Shown here: piece by piece, positions 36,020 through 45,190 of the stretch
Layout: every line of letters begins with the position of its first letter
How positions within the stretch are numbered: the first letter of the stretch is position 1
DNA from: Flavobacterium sp. CF136
GTDB taxonomy: Bacteria; Bacteroidota; Bacteroidia; Flavobacteriales; Flavobacteriaceae
Reading direction: 5' to 3'
Assembly (NCBI RefSeq): GCF_000282055.1
Contig: NZ_AKJZ01000033.1
Coordinates: forward strand, 1 to 57,005
Length of the DNA: 57,005 nt
The notes under the pieces: model-generated
Told to the model about the DNA's origin: nothing
Databases searched by the model: none
The model's input: only the letters and a program-made list of their open reading frames with translations
Made by a program: the position numbers and the translations under genes

Positions 36020-36459
36020 TATGCTATTTAAAAGTCATATATGGTAAATAATTGTGGATTCTGGAGGAGAATTATCTAATTGAAAGTAACTAATCATATT
36101 TACCGATGATTTTGTAGAACCAAAAAAGCCTGAAAAATCAATATTTTTCAGGCTTTTAATTTTCTTGTGATCCTTATACGTAGTTCGAACCATAAATTTA
36201 TTCAAAATTCTCAACCCATTTTGAGAGTGTACCTCTTTTTTAGATAATCTAAGAAAGTTCATTTATATGTCCACTTTTATCCAGAAATTAGAGGCTCATT
36301 TTATCCAGAATATCCACAAAAGAAACAAAAATGGAAACCCAAAACCTCGGGATCTAATCCAGCTAAAACTATCAGTTCAAAAATCTAGATTTATTTCTGT
36401 AACTTTTTTAAAATATACCGACAAATATAGATTTAAAAATATATAAACATATAAATCAA
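36020..36459. other. Intergenic region after norB
   Basis: 440 bases. It has the norB terminator (36124-36157) and two direct copies of TTTTATCCAGAA (36275-36286 and 36299-36310) at a 24-bp period, about 150 bases before the next gene. A 75-codon minus-strand frame spans the terminator and is treated as chance. Confidence 0.5.
36124..36157 (+). terminator. Terminator after norB
   Basis: Arms AAAAGCCTGAAAAAT (36124-36138) and ATTTTTCAGGCTTTT (36143-36157) are perfect with a 4-nt loop, and the stem ends in a U-run. Confidence 0.8.
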
Positions 36460-36969
36460 ATGAAGTCAAAAATTTTTTATGCACTAAGTATTTGCAACCT
36501 GTTAGCCTTTAGCTTCTATCTATTTTCATTTTCTAAGAAAGAAAACACTAAAGTTGTTGATTTTCAGGATAAAATAATAAAAGTAAGAGGTATTGTTGTT
36601 GTTGATTCACTTGGAGTAGAGCGGGTTATTATTGGTTCGCATTTGCCTGAACCTAATTTGAGCAGTTATGGCAGTAGATTAAATTCAAGAGATAAAGTTG
36701 GCGTTTCTGGTGTCATGCTTTATGATGCAGAAGGGCAGGAAAGAGGAGGCTATGTTACAGATGACGGTTTAGGAAACGCGTTTCTGTCTTTAGACTCGAA
36801 AACCAACATGCAATTGTTATTACTATCAGAGCCACAAGGTGCTGCAGCAATAATGTTAAATGACCATGATAGAAAAAACACGATAACACTATCTACCAGT
36901 GATGGAAATGCATCTGTAAAATTGAAGAAGAATGATAAAAATATAAAATTATATGAAAATGAAAAATAA
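36460..36969 (+). CDS. Unknown exported or membrane-anchored protein
   Basis: 169 residues; I do not recognise a named family. An N-terminal hydrophobic helix (about 5-25, LSICNLLAFSFYLFSF) suggests a signal anchor or signal peptide. The rest is short beta-strands with recurring patterns such as GIVVVDSLGVERVIIGSHLP, GVMLYDAEGQERGGYVTDD, AAAIMLNDHDRKN and ITLSTSDGNASVKL, which looks like a repetitive beta-structure. Its last 17 bases overlap the next gene, so both are translated together and may act together. Two copies of TTTTATCCAGAA lie upstream. Confidence 0.7.
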   Translation: MKSKIFYALSICNLLAFSFYLFSFSKKENTKVVDFQDKIIKVRGIVVVDSLGVERVIIGSHLPEPNLSSYGSRLNSRDKVGVSGVMLYDAEGQERGGYVTDDGLGNAFLSLDSKTNMQLLLLSEPQGAAAIMLNDHDRKNTITLSTSDGNASVKLKKNDKNIKLYENEK

Positions 36970-37936
36970 TAAAATTCTATCAACGCTCATTTTACTTTTT
37001 GCAATACTGGGTTGTAAGAGCCAAAATATTTTTATTCCTAAAATGACAAATATAAATCCGGTATCCTATACAGACGTAGTTTATACCGGTATTAAAGATA
37101 CAGTTCTTGTTTCTACTTTCAGTGGGCGCATTTCCAAAAGAATAAATGGCAATCCAAAAGAAATTGCAATTGCAAAAATTGAGGATGAAATTTATTCCTT
37201 GGCTTATCATCCCCAACGAAAAGAAATTGCAGCAGCCACTTTAGAAAATGGTATCCTTTTAATCAATGAGAAAAATGGAAAAATCATAAAAAAACTGCCT
37301 TTAAAAACTACTTGGTCTATTGCGGTTTTCTTTTCGGATAATTTCAATTATCTGGTTACTCAGGACCAGAAAAAAAACCAATATATCTGGGATGTAACCA
37401 AAAATTACCAGGAATTGATGTTGCCATCTGATTTTCCAAAAGGAACTATTGTAAAAATTGACAAACAAAACATAGCAATAATTGTTACTCCAAGTAAAGT
37501 TATCTATTGGAATATGAATAACAATATGGTACAAAAAGAGATTTCAGTTGACCTGAATAAATTTACGGATATGGATAGTGAAGGAAATTTTCTTTCTTTA
37601 AATTATAATGAATGTACCAAATACAATAGCAATACGCATCAACCGGAATTTAAAGTAAAGCATCCCAATTGGATTACGCATGATATATACGATGAAAGTA
37701 AAGTATACGAAGACGCATACAGCATGAATCTTACCACGGCAAAATTTGCTAAAAATAAAATTTTCACGGCCAGTATTGACCGTTCTATAAGAGTTTGGGA
37801 TAAAAAAACCGGAGAGCTTTTAAAATCATTAACAGACCATAAAGCAACTGTGAATAAATTAAAAGTATCAAAAGACGAAAGCCAACTTGTATCAATTGAC
37901 CTAAAAGGTGGAATCCAGTTTTTGAACCTGGAGTAA
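36953..37936 (+). CDS. WD40-like beta-propeller lipoprotein
   Basis: 327 residues. A lipoprotein signal has its Cys near 22 (LLFAILGCKSQN). The body consists of blade-like repeats with WD-type ends: YSLAYHPQRKEIAAATLENG, NQYIWDVTKN, FTASIDRSIRVWDKKTGELL and KSLTDHKATVNKLKVSKDES. This suggests a six- or seven-bladed propeller used for protein binding; no enzyme motif is seen. It begins 17 bases inside the preceding gene (a second ATG two codons on is also possible). The pair is isolated by terminators on both sides. Function is unknown. Confidence 0.72.
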   Translation: MKMKNNKILSTLILLFAILGCKSQNIFIPKMTNINPVSYTDVVYTGIKDTVLVSTFSGRISKRINGNPKEIAIAKIEDEIYSLAYHPQRKEIAAATLENGILLINEKNGKIIKKLPLKTTWSIAVFFSDNFNYLVTQDQKKNQYIWDVTKNYQELMLPSDFPKGTIVKIDKQNIAIIVTPSKVIYWNMNNNMVQKEISVDLNKFTDMDSEGNFLSLNYNECTKYNSNTHQPEFKVKHPNWITHDIYDESKVYEDAYSMNLTTAKFAKNKIFTASIDRSIRVWDKKTGELLKSLTDHKATVNKLKVSKDESQLVSIDLKGGIQFLNLE

Positions 37937-38313
37937 AAACCTCGGTCAACAGGGTTTACATTTTCAGATACACCATAAAACATTGTAGATAAACAACTTA
38001 AATTAAAAACCTCTGCGCTTTCAGTGCAGAGGTTTATTTTTACGAGAGACTGTAAAGTCTCTCTATTTGAAAAAGGGTTTAATAGATAAAGTTTGTTTTA
38101 TTTTGTGATATTCTGTTCAAATTTATACCCTATTGTATCTCAAAATTTGTACACCTTTAAAACACAGGATTGCTAATTTCTGCATCGGAAAACAGCTAAG
38201 CAAAACAGCAAACAAACAAGTTTATGAGGGATCTCACGATCCCCCATAATCACTACAAAAACTAAACACTATAAAAACTAAATAAACTAACTTTTCTTTT
38301 CTGTCAGATAAAT
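37937..38313. other. Intergenic region between convergent WD40 and GH128 genes
   Basis: 377 bases. It holds a terminator (38007-38040), the motif TAATTTCTGCATCGG (38174-38188), a small hairpin GGGATC/GATCCC (38228-38243) and an A/C-rich tail ending CACTATAAAAACTAAATAAA. This arrangement echoes 1366-1440 and resembles a leader with no gene attached. Confidence 0.45.
38007..38040 (+). terminator. Terminator after the WD40 gene
   Basis: Arms AAACCTCTGC (38007-38016) and GCAGAGGTTT (38026-38035) are perfect, followed by ATTTTT. Confidence 0.75.
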
Positions 38314-41300
38314 CTATTTTTTAATAATTCGGATCGTTTTATCCGGATAAGACTGAAACTTTACAAAATATAATCCTGCTGTGTTACTGTCCAGATTCAA
38401 ATGAATTTTACCATTCTCAACCTTATAATTCGATTCAGAAATTAATTTCCCATCTACGGTATAAATTGTAATTTTTTGGGAATCCCCGTTGGTTGGAAAA
38501 TTAATATCAAATTGACCCAATGTAGGATTTGGAAAAGCCGTTATATTCCCAACAAATTCTGCCTGCGATTTATTTGTAGATAAGATAGAATCAATACTGC
38601 CATAAAATTCAAGTTCAGCTATATTCCCGTAACCAGTTGGTGTATACCAATATATGTATCTATATTTTTGAGTTGCCAAACCGCTGTCCGTTGTAAAAAT
38701 ATCATTGGCCGGTGTCTGTGTGATCACATGTAAAACGGCATAAGAATTAAGATAATCCTCGCTATTCGAACCTCGAATCTCACTTCCGTTTATGCGTGCA
38801 CCAAAACCACTTCGGGGAACATATCTGATGTCTGTTAAACGGGCTTTTTTATCAGGTCCAAAATCATAACCTAAATAACCTATTGCAGTTGGCCCATCCA
38901 CGAAAGTGCTCACATCTTCATCAAAAGCCTTTTCGATTGTCAAGCCACTATTTTGATAAGACCCTGAATGACCAATTATAGTCCCCGTAATCTTTTGTCC
39001 TTGGGCAGGTGTTGCACTTAAAATACCCGAATCAGGGCCTTCGCCTAAGGCATTAAAAGCAGAAATTTTATAGTAGTAAGGGTTCCCGTTTACAACAGCT
39101 ACATCCTGATATTCATTTGTAGTAACAGTTGCTATAACGGTAAAAGGACCTGATGGTGAGTTGGATCTTTTTACATAAAAATTAGCATCGTACATAAAAT
39201 CCCAATCAAGATTTACCTTTGCGTCACCGTATACCAAATTAGCATTTGTAACGGCAGGCGGAATCGCAAACGATAATGTTTTGACCTGTAAAGGTGAAGA
39301 ATACTGACTTTCTCCTCCAGTATTCACTGATGCCAATTTATAGAAATAGTCTTTATTCTCTTCTAAATTGATATCATCAAAAGTGGTCTCTTTAAGATAT
39401 ACAGCAACATTTTCATACGTGCCATCAACAGTTGCCGATCTCTTAATAGTGTAAGATTCTGCTCCTGTAACCGCCGACCATTTTAAATTGATTATGGATC
39501 TCGATAATGCCTTTCCTTCAATATTTGTTGGAGTAGCTGCTATTGGCGCTTGCTCAAACACCAATATAGGCGAATATGCTGACTCTACATTGTCTTTACC
39601 AACGACTTTGATTCTGTATTCTGCTCTTGAATGAACCTGATCAGTCTTTTTAATAATCTTATAATCTGTTGATTCATAGAAAACCGAAAAATCACTTTCG
39701 CCATTTAATTTTCTTTCAACAATATATTTATTTACTAAATCATTATTGGTACCTGTCCAGTTTATAATAATATTTTGGTAGTCTGATGACAATTCATAAC
39801 TCAGTATTTCAACTTTTGTCTTCCAGATTGGAATGAATTCTCTATTTGAACTATACGCTTTAGCCGAAGCATTGTTGGCATAATATTCTCCCGCCGGGGT
39901 TAAGACGACATAACTTGTAGGTGTGCTTGAAATTACGGGTGCAGTTTGAAGCCATACGTAATTTTGCCAGTTTGGATTTCTTGTTTTAAAGGCATCGTCT
40001 ATAGTAACATACATTGCCCTTGCATCCTGTACCCAATTGTATATGGAATAGCGCTCTACATAATCTGTAGTTTCCAAAACAGTCAATATTGCTGCAAGAT
40101 CATTTTTGTGTTTAACTGCATTTGCATCAGTAAGTACCGTAGGCCCGTCAGGAAAATTATTGCCTGTCCAGTTTGCGCCGACATTCCATTCTGTAATCCA
40201 AAGAGGTCTTTTGTATCTGTCATATATATTTTGCAAATCACTTTTCCACTGGGCTGCAGTCTTATACCAATAACAGTGAATAGCGACGTAATCGATTCGG
40301 TAATTATTAGCCTCTGCCTGGGTCATAAAATTGCCCATCCACGGATTAAACGGATCTGACGTTGCAGGAGAACCTAATCGTAAACCTGATTTCATTAGTG
40401 CCGGCCATGAAGTTATAGCTGCTTCAACCGTCATATTTGACTGATCTGGTCTATCTGGTTCATTAAATCCTAAAAGATGTGTGTAGCCTTCTTTAGTATA
40501 TGCAGGAGTAAATGATGGCCAGAAATTAGTTTGTCTTATGGGTACATATTCTACATTTGGTGTAGTATCCATTCCGGTATTCCAATTGTAGTACCAAGTA
40601 ATATTGGTTGCATTTATAGCCTCTGTACTTCCACCTGCGAGTCCTTTTTTGTTGACTTCATGCCATTTCATTGTTCTGATGAATGAAATGGTTCCGTTTA
40701 AATTAACGGGTAAAACCGCAATTTCCAAATCCTGATTTTCTGCTATAAAAACCCTGCTGTATCCGGATCCGTCTGCATTGGTAGCAAAAGTTGCCATATA
40801 CCCTTTTTTCAATTTAAATGATTTGACAGCATTATCAAATGTGTCTAAATTATCATGTGGTGTAACCGCTGCAAATAGCTGTGAAGTTCCTCCAAAATTT
40901 TCAGCAGTAAAAACTTCTAATGGTTTTTCATCCACAGAATAAGGAGCTACCACTGCACCTCCAGCATAATTCGAGACATTTGCATTAATACCATTGCTTG
41001 CCAGAGCTCCATTTATCGATACAAATTTTAAATATGAATTAATGACTTCACTAGGCTTAACATTTTCAAAATACAATCGTGCATTTGCCGAATTTAAATT
41101 CACGGTTGCATTAATTAACGGGTTATAGGCATTTTTTAAATATAAAGAAGCCGCCGAATTTAAAACCACATTTGATTTTGCATAAGCTCCAACTGTAAGG
41201 CTGCTCGCTATTTCTTCAGTTTCGGCTGAAGGGCTGATGATTTTTTCCGGAGCATAAGCCGTATTTTCAAAAGTTACGGAACTCACAACCATATCAACGG

Positions 41301-42846
41301 CACCTGCTGCATAATTTTTACCGATAACAATATTGGCTATTTGTTGTGTCTGAACTTTTAAATCCCCTATTCCAAAAAGTGCTTTATCACCTGTAATATT
41401 GATGTAGTAAGTACCTGCAGTCTGAGACTGGAACGACAAATCACCTTTTCTTAGTTTATTAACATCGCCTGTTACAAAACTTTTAGAGGTAAGAACTGTA
41501 CCTCCTCCATTGACTGATGTGGAAACAGATACATTTATTTGAGAGCCCGGAGCTAAATTTGAAATGTACTCATATAGCCATGAAAACTGATAATCTTTTG
41601 AAGCTTCCAGCTGTACCGGAAATGAATAAACGGAGTTTTCCTGAGTGCCGTCCCATCGGATATACAGTAACCTTCCTGAGTAATTCGCACCATCCGATTC
41701 AAGGGCATGTCCTGAAGTTACATCCATATAACGAACTCCACTGGCTGCGTTTGCAGTATTGAAAATAGCTGAAGAAACAGAATTTGTCCAGCCATAAGCA
41801 GTGGGTAAACCTAAATTATCATTAGCAAAACCATCCCATGTATTGATTAAATTTGACGATTTAAGTTTTAAATCTCCAATTGCCATAAGCCCGGATCCTG
41901 CGGTAATGGTGATGTAAAAAGTACCATCAGCAGTTGCGATAAAAGAAAAATCTCCTTTTCTTAATTTATTGGCATTTCCGGTTACAAATGTTTTAGAAGC
42001 GACAGCTCCGGTTCCGTTCGCAGCTGCTGAAATGGCTACATTAATCGGAGTTCCGGGTGCCGAATTGGATATATATTCATAAATCCATGAAAATTCATAT
42101 TTCAGGTCTTTTTCTAATTTTACGGGATAACTGTAGGTTGAAGTAGAGTAAGCGCTGTTATCCCAGCGAATGTACATGATCCTTCCATTGTAAGCTGTAT
42201 TATCGGATTCGAATGTATGTCCGGAAGTTACATCCAGATATCGGACACCGCTCGTAGAATTGGCTGTATTCCACGGAAGTGTTGCAACAGTATTTGCCCA
42301 GCCATAATCATTTGGCTTTCCTGAATTATTTCCTGCCACTCCTGCCCATCTCCCCAGTAAATTATCAGATCCGTATGCAATTGGTGAAGCTGAATTATCA
42401 AGTACAAAATCCAATGCTTTTGAAGTTAAGTAATGCCCATCCTGATAAATATTTACAAGACCATTTTTTACAGCATATCTGTAAGTTTGTTCCTGAGCAT
42501 TATCCACAGAAGTACTTAAATTTTCAACTGCTGATAAAACTGTTGAATGATTTAAAGTAGTTTTATCTAAAGAAGTCCTGAATCCAAGTCCGGCGGTATT
42601 TTTAACTTCCACATCCAATCCTCTTCCCTGTGCCGAATTTACTTTGGCTTTTACTTCCAGCGTAAATTCTGTCTGATTGGATAATGGAAATGATATCACA
42701 TCCAAAGTTGCATTATTGCTGAATACCTTAGAACTGCTTAATGATGTCGCTAAATTTGCCTTAACCGGTAAATTAGGGGCCTGTGCCTGTATCCGAAACA
42801 AAAATACGGATAACCAGACTAGTAGAAATGTGTATATTTTTTTCAT
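38314..42846 (-). CDS. Large secreted GH128-like beta-1,3-glucanase with a T9SS sorting tail
   Basis: 1510 residues with a signal peptide (ends RIQAQ). An N-terminal jelly-roll-like region precedes two tandem copies of a module of about 150 residues (about 165-500); both contain SGVRYLDVTSGH or SGVRYMDVTSGH, an IRWD strand and NKLRKGD. A GH128/Asl1-like barrel follows (about 740-1010): HLLGFNEPD with Glu796 as acid/base and PLWITEWN with Glu886 as nucleophile. Three FN3 domains come next (about 1030-1320), then a discoidin-like module (about 1330-1425). The last 75 residues form a type A T9SS tail (ITAFPNPTLGQFDINF to FVKFQSYPDKTIRIIKK). GH128 enzymes cut beta-1,3-glucans such as laminarin or curdlan. 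It follows susD by 348 bases. Confidence 0.87.
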   Translation of the reverse strand: MKKIYTFLLVWLSVFLFRIQAQAPNLPVKANLATSLSSSKVFSNNATLDVISFPLSNQTEFTLEVKAKVNSAQGRGLDVEVKNTAGLGFRTSLDKTTLNHSTVLSAVENLSTSVDNAQEQTYRYAVKNGLVNIYQDGHYLTSKALDFVLDNSASPIAYGSDNLLGRWAGVAGNNSGKPNDYGWANTVATLPWNTANSTSGVRYLDVTSGHTFESDNTAYNGRIMYIRWDNSAYSTSTYSYPVKLEKDLKYEFSWIYEYISNSAPGTPINVAISAAANGTGAVASKTFVTGNANKLRKGDFSFIATADGTFYITITAGSGLMAIGDLKLKSSNLINTWDGFANDNLGLPTAYGWTNSVSSAIFNTANAASGVRYMDVTSGHALESDGANYSGRLLYIRWDGTQENSVYSFPVQLEASKDYQFSWLYEYISNLAPGSQINVSVSTSVNGGGTVLTSKSFVTGDVNKLRKGDLSFQSQTAGTYYINITGDKALFGIGDLKVQTQQIANIVIGKNYAAGAVDMVVSSVTFENTAYAPEKIISPSAETEEIASSLTVGAYAKSNVVLNSAASLYLKNAYNPLINATVNLNSANARLYFENVKPSEVINSYLKFVSINGALASNGINANVSNYAGGAVVAPYSVDEKPLEVFTAENFGGTSQLFAAVTPHDNLDTFDNAVKSFKLKKGYMATFATNADGSGYSRVFIAENQDLEIAVLPVNLNGTISFIRTMKWHEVNKKGLAGGSTEAINATNITWYYNWNTGMDTTPNVEYVPIRQTNFWPSFTPAYTKEGYTHLLGFNEPDRPDQSNMTVEAAITSWPALMKSGLRLGSPATSDPFNPWMGNFMTQAEANNYRIDYVAIHCYWYKTAAQWKSDLQNIYDRYKRPLWITEWNVGANWTGNNFPDGPTVLTDANAVKHKNDLAAILTVLETTDYVERYSIYNWVQDARAMYVTIDDAFKTRNPNWQNYVWLQTAPVISSTPTSYVVLTPAGEYYANNASAKAYSSNREFIPIWKTKVEILSYELSSDYQNIIINWTGTNNDLVNKYIVERKLNGESDFSVFYESTDYKIIKKTDQVHSRAEYRIKVVGKDNVESAYSPILVFEQAPIAATPTNIEGKALSRSIINLKWSAVTGAESYTIKRSATVDGTYENVAVYLKETTFDDINLEENKDYFYKLASVNTGGESQYSSPLQVKTLSFAIPPAVTNANLVYGDAKVNLDWDFMYDANFYVKRSNSPSGPFTVIATVTTNEYQDVAVVNGNPYYYKISAFNALGEGPDSGILSATPAQGQKITGTIIGHSGSYQNSGLTIEKAFDEDVSTFVDGPTAIGYLGYDFGPDKKARLTDIRYVPRSGFGARINGSEIRGSNSEDYLNSYAVLHVITQTPANDIFTTDSGLATQKYRYIYWYTPTGYGNIAELEFYGSIDSILSTNKSQAEFVGNITAFPNPTLGQFDINFPTNGDSQKITIYTVDGKLISESNYKVENGKIHLNLDSNTAGLYFVKFQSYPDKTIRIIKK

Positions 42847-43194
42847 ATAAAGTCTTATTTAAAAATTGTTTTACATTTTTTAGTTAGTAACAAATTATTG
42901 TGATGCAGAAACCAAAAGACTACTACAGTTATTAACCTATAAAATTTTATTTATTCATGTGAATTATGACTGGATTAAAAGAATATTTAAAATCCAGATT
43001 CATAAAGACCGCCAGCATTATCCTTTTACAGATAATGCTTAGTGGTCAATGCTTTTAAAAAATTATTAATTGAGGGGGCAAAATTTAACTCTTTCAAAAT
43101 AAATGTACAGTTGTTTAAAACTCAAAACTGTTAGGTAATTTTGAGCCATTAAACTATTTGGTATCGGTACATTCAAATTAGTATTTTTAGCATA
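42847..43194. other. Gap between susD and GH128 genes with hairpins
   Basis: 348 bases without a gene. On the minus strand the susD transcript meets an inverted repeat at 43007-43047 (AGCATTATC and GATAATGCT arms, extended by GACC/GGTC). A smaller one (TGGATT and AATCCA, 42971-42996) follows. No long U-run follows, so read-through or processing into GH128 mRNA is possible. Confidence 0.5.
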
Positions 43195-45177
43195 CTATAA
43201 TGTGCTTTCATCAGCAACAGCATCCTGCCATTTATCCCAAACCTTAACGTTAGGATCGTAACCATCATAACCGTAGTTCTGGCTTAATTTACCTTTAATA
43301 TTAGCCGTTATAGCGCTGTTTGGAATTGGCCAGTAGTTATTACGTTTGTCCATAGTATAAAACTTAGTACCATTTGGTACAACAATCCCACTAGGATATT
43401 TGTTGTAGAGTGTATAATGTACAATACGCTGATACCAGTAACTACCTCCGGCTGCATCAGTTCCGGACTGTTTATCCCAATCCGTTTTATTGTAAGTCTG
43501 CCCCCACTCATCCGGTTTTCCGCTGAGAGCGAGACAGTGCGAAATACGTTTTAATTCTACATTTCTCCATTCTTCCAGATAAAGTTCTCTTCCTCTTTCT
43601 GCACAAATATCACCTATCGTTACCTGTCCGTACATTTGTGACGCACCCGCTCTGGCTCTGATCGTATTTACATCCTGAGCTGCTCCGCCAATATTACCCT
43701 GATAAAAACGTGCTTCAGCTCTTAACAGGTAAGTTTCAGCTAAACGATATAAGTACCAATGGGCTTTACTTCCGGTACTGGCTCCCTGAAAATCAGTTGC
43801 ATTTGTATTGGTTTCATTTACAACATCATGCAGATAGATTTTATACAAAGGAAAATCAAACCATTCACGAAGGGTATCCTTTGATAATAAAACGTTTCCT
43901 TCTTTCATTCTAAAATTTTGCTGGTAGTATGCAGAAGTCTTATCACTGTATTTAAGATCTTCCATATTCACCCAGTTACCGACAGTATTATTATGCCTAA
44001 GATCCTGCTTATCCTCAATACCGTTTACGACCCACATTGGGTGCTGCGAATAATAAGAAGCACTAATAGTAGCAATACCACGTCCCAGCGCTCTTGCATA
44101 ATCATATTTAACCTGGTAATTAGCATTGTTTGAGGCAAAACGACTTGCTGCTTGTTTACCATCAGGTGTTGTAAGAGTCCCTGAATTCCAGTTTGGTCCA
44201 AAAATTCTCATCGAGGCAAACGGTAAAAATGATTGTACTCCCCCATTTGGCATAACCATTATGGCTTCTCTATTAGCAGCAATAACTTTATTTTCGGGTC
44301 TGTGTAAATCCCAAACGACATTTCTTGTAATTGCCCAGGTTTGTGGATTTCCTCCCGGATCAAAAGTTCCAAAATTGCTTTGCATTAAAGAATAACCTGA
44401 CTGATTAATAAGAATATTTGCTTGTGCTTCCGCTTCCGAAAATCTGCCGGAAGCCAAATAACACTTAATCAGCAACTGACGGCATGCCCCTTTATTAACC
44501 AAACCCAAATAAGGCAGTTTTGACTGCTCCGGTACCCATTCTACAGCCTTCTCCATGTCTGCTGTAATCATTTCGATGATCGCTTCCTTTTTGGTAGAAT
44601 AATAACTCTGCTTTGGGACCTCCAAAATTTTAGTAATTAACGGTATATCTCCAAATTGATATACCAGATTCAGATAACGGTATGCTCTATGAAAATAGGC
44701 CTGACCGATATACTTATTCTTAACTTCCTGAGTCAAACTTGTCACATTATCAATATACGTCAATATGGTATTGGCATGTTTAATACCGTTGTAACCTTCA
44801 ACCCAGTAAAATCCAAGGTAAAAATCATCATTTGTTGCTGTTTTAAAGCTTCCGGTAGGTACTATAGTGTTAGCAAAATCAGAAATAGTGCTGCTATTAT
44901 CCGTTTTTCCATATTTTGCCATATCAGAGAAAACATATTCCGTACCGATAGGCACACTATTACCGGCAGCATTATAATGAATATAATTATTACGCAATTG
45001 TTTATCGGCACTTGCTAAAACTGCCTGTAAACCGGATTCAGTAGTAAATGTAGTTTCAGGTTCGTAAAACGAAAGCGGGTCCGGATCCAGAAAATCCTTT
45101 GAACAAGAAACCAAAAGAGCAGTAGCTACTACTAAAGGTGCAAGTGTTGAGATTCTATTTTTTATATATCTTTTCAT
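43195..45177 (-). CDS. SusD/RagB-family lipoprotein (PUL2)
   Basis: 660 residues, longer than the PUL1 SusD. The lipoprotein signal has its Cys near 25 (VVATALLVSCSKDFLDPDP). SusD helices include GQAYFHRAYRYLNLVYQFGDIPLI. The RagB C-terminus contains RLAETYLLRAEARF, VNTIRARAGA, ERGRELYLEEWRNVELKRIS and a closing NP..WDKW segment. It should cap the SusC encoded 13 bases upstream and bind the glycan. The secreted GH128 protein downstream suggests a beta-1,3-glucan. Confidence 0.94.
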   Translation of the reverse strand: MKRYIKNRISTLAPLVVATALLVSCSKDFLDPDPLSFYEPETTFTTESGLQAVLASADKQLRNNYIHYNAAGNSVPIGTEYVFSDMAKYGKTDNSSTISDFANTIVPTGSFKTATNDDFYLGFYWVEGYNGIKHANTILTYIDNVTSLTQEVKNKYIGQAYFHRAYRYLNLVYQFGDIPLITKILEVPKQSYYSTKKEAIIEMITADMEKAVEWVPEQSKLPYLGLVNKGACRQLLIKCYLASGRFSEAEAQANILINQSGYSLMQSNFGTFDPGGNPQTWAITRNVVWDLHRPENKVIAANREAIMVMPNGGVQSFLPFASMRIFGPNWNSGTLTTPDGKQAASRFASNNANYQVKYDYARALGRGIATISASYYSQHPMWVVNGIEDKQDLRHNNTVGNWVNMEDLKYSDKTSAYYQQNFRMKEGNVLLSKDTLREWFDFPLYKIYLHDVVNETNTNATDFQGASTGSKAHWYLYRLAETYLLRAEARFYQGNIGGAAQDVNTIRARAGASQMYGQVTIGDICAERGRELYLEEWRNVELKRISHCLALSGKPDEWGQTYNKTDWDKQSGTDAAGGSYWYQRIVHYTLYNKYPSGIVVPNGTKFYTMDKRNNYWPIPNSAITANIKGKLSQNYGYDGYDPNVKVWDKWQDAVADESTL

Positions 45178-45190
45178 TGTTGAGTAATTA

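Noticed and set aside
36035..36262. 75-codon minus-strand frame after norB
   Set aside because: It runs through a clear terminator hairpin and its product resembles nothing known.
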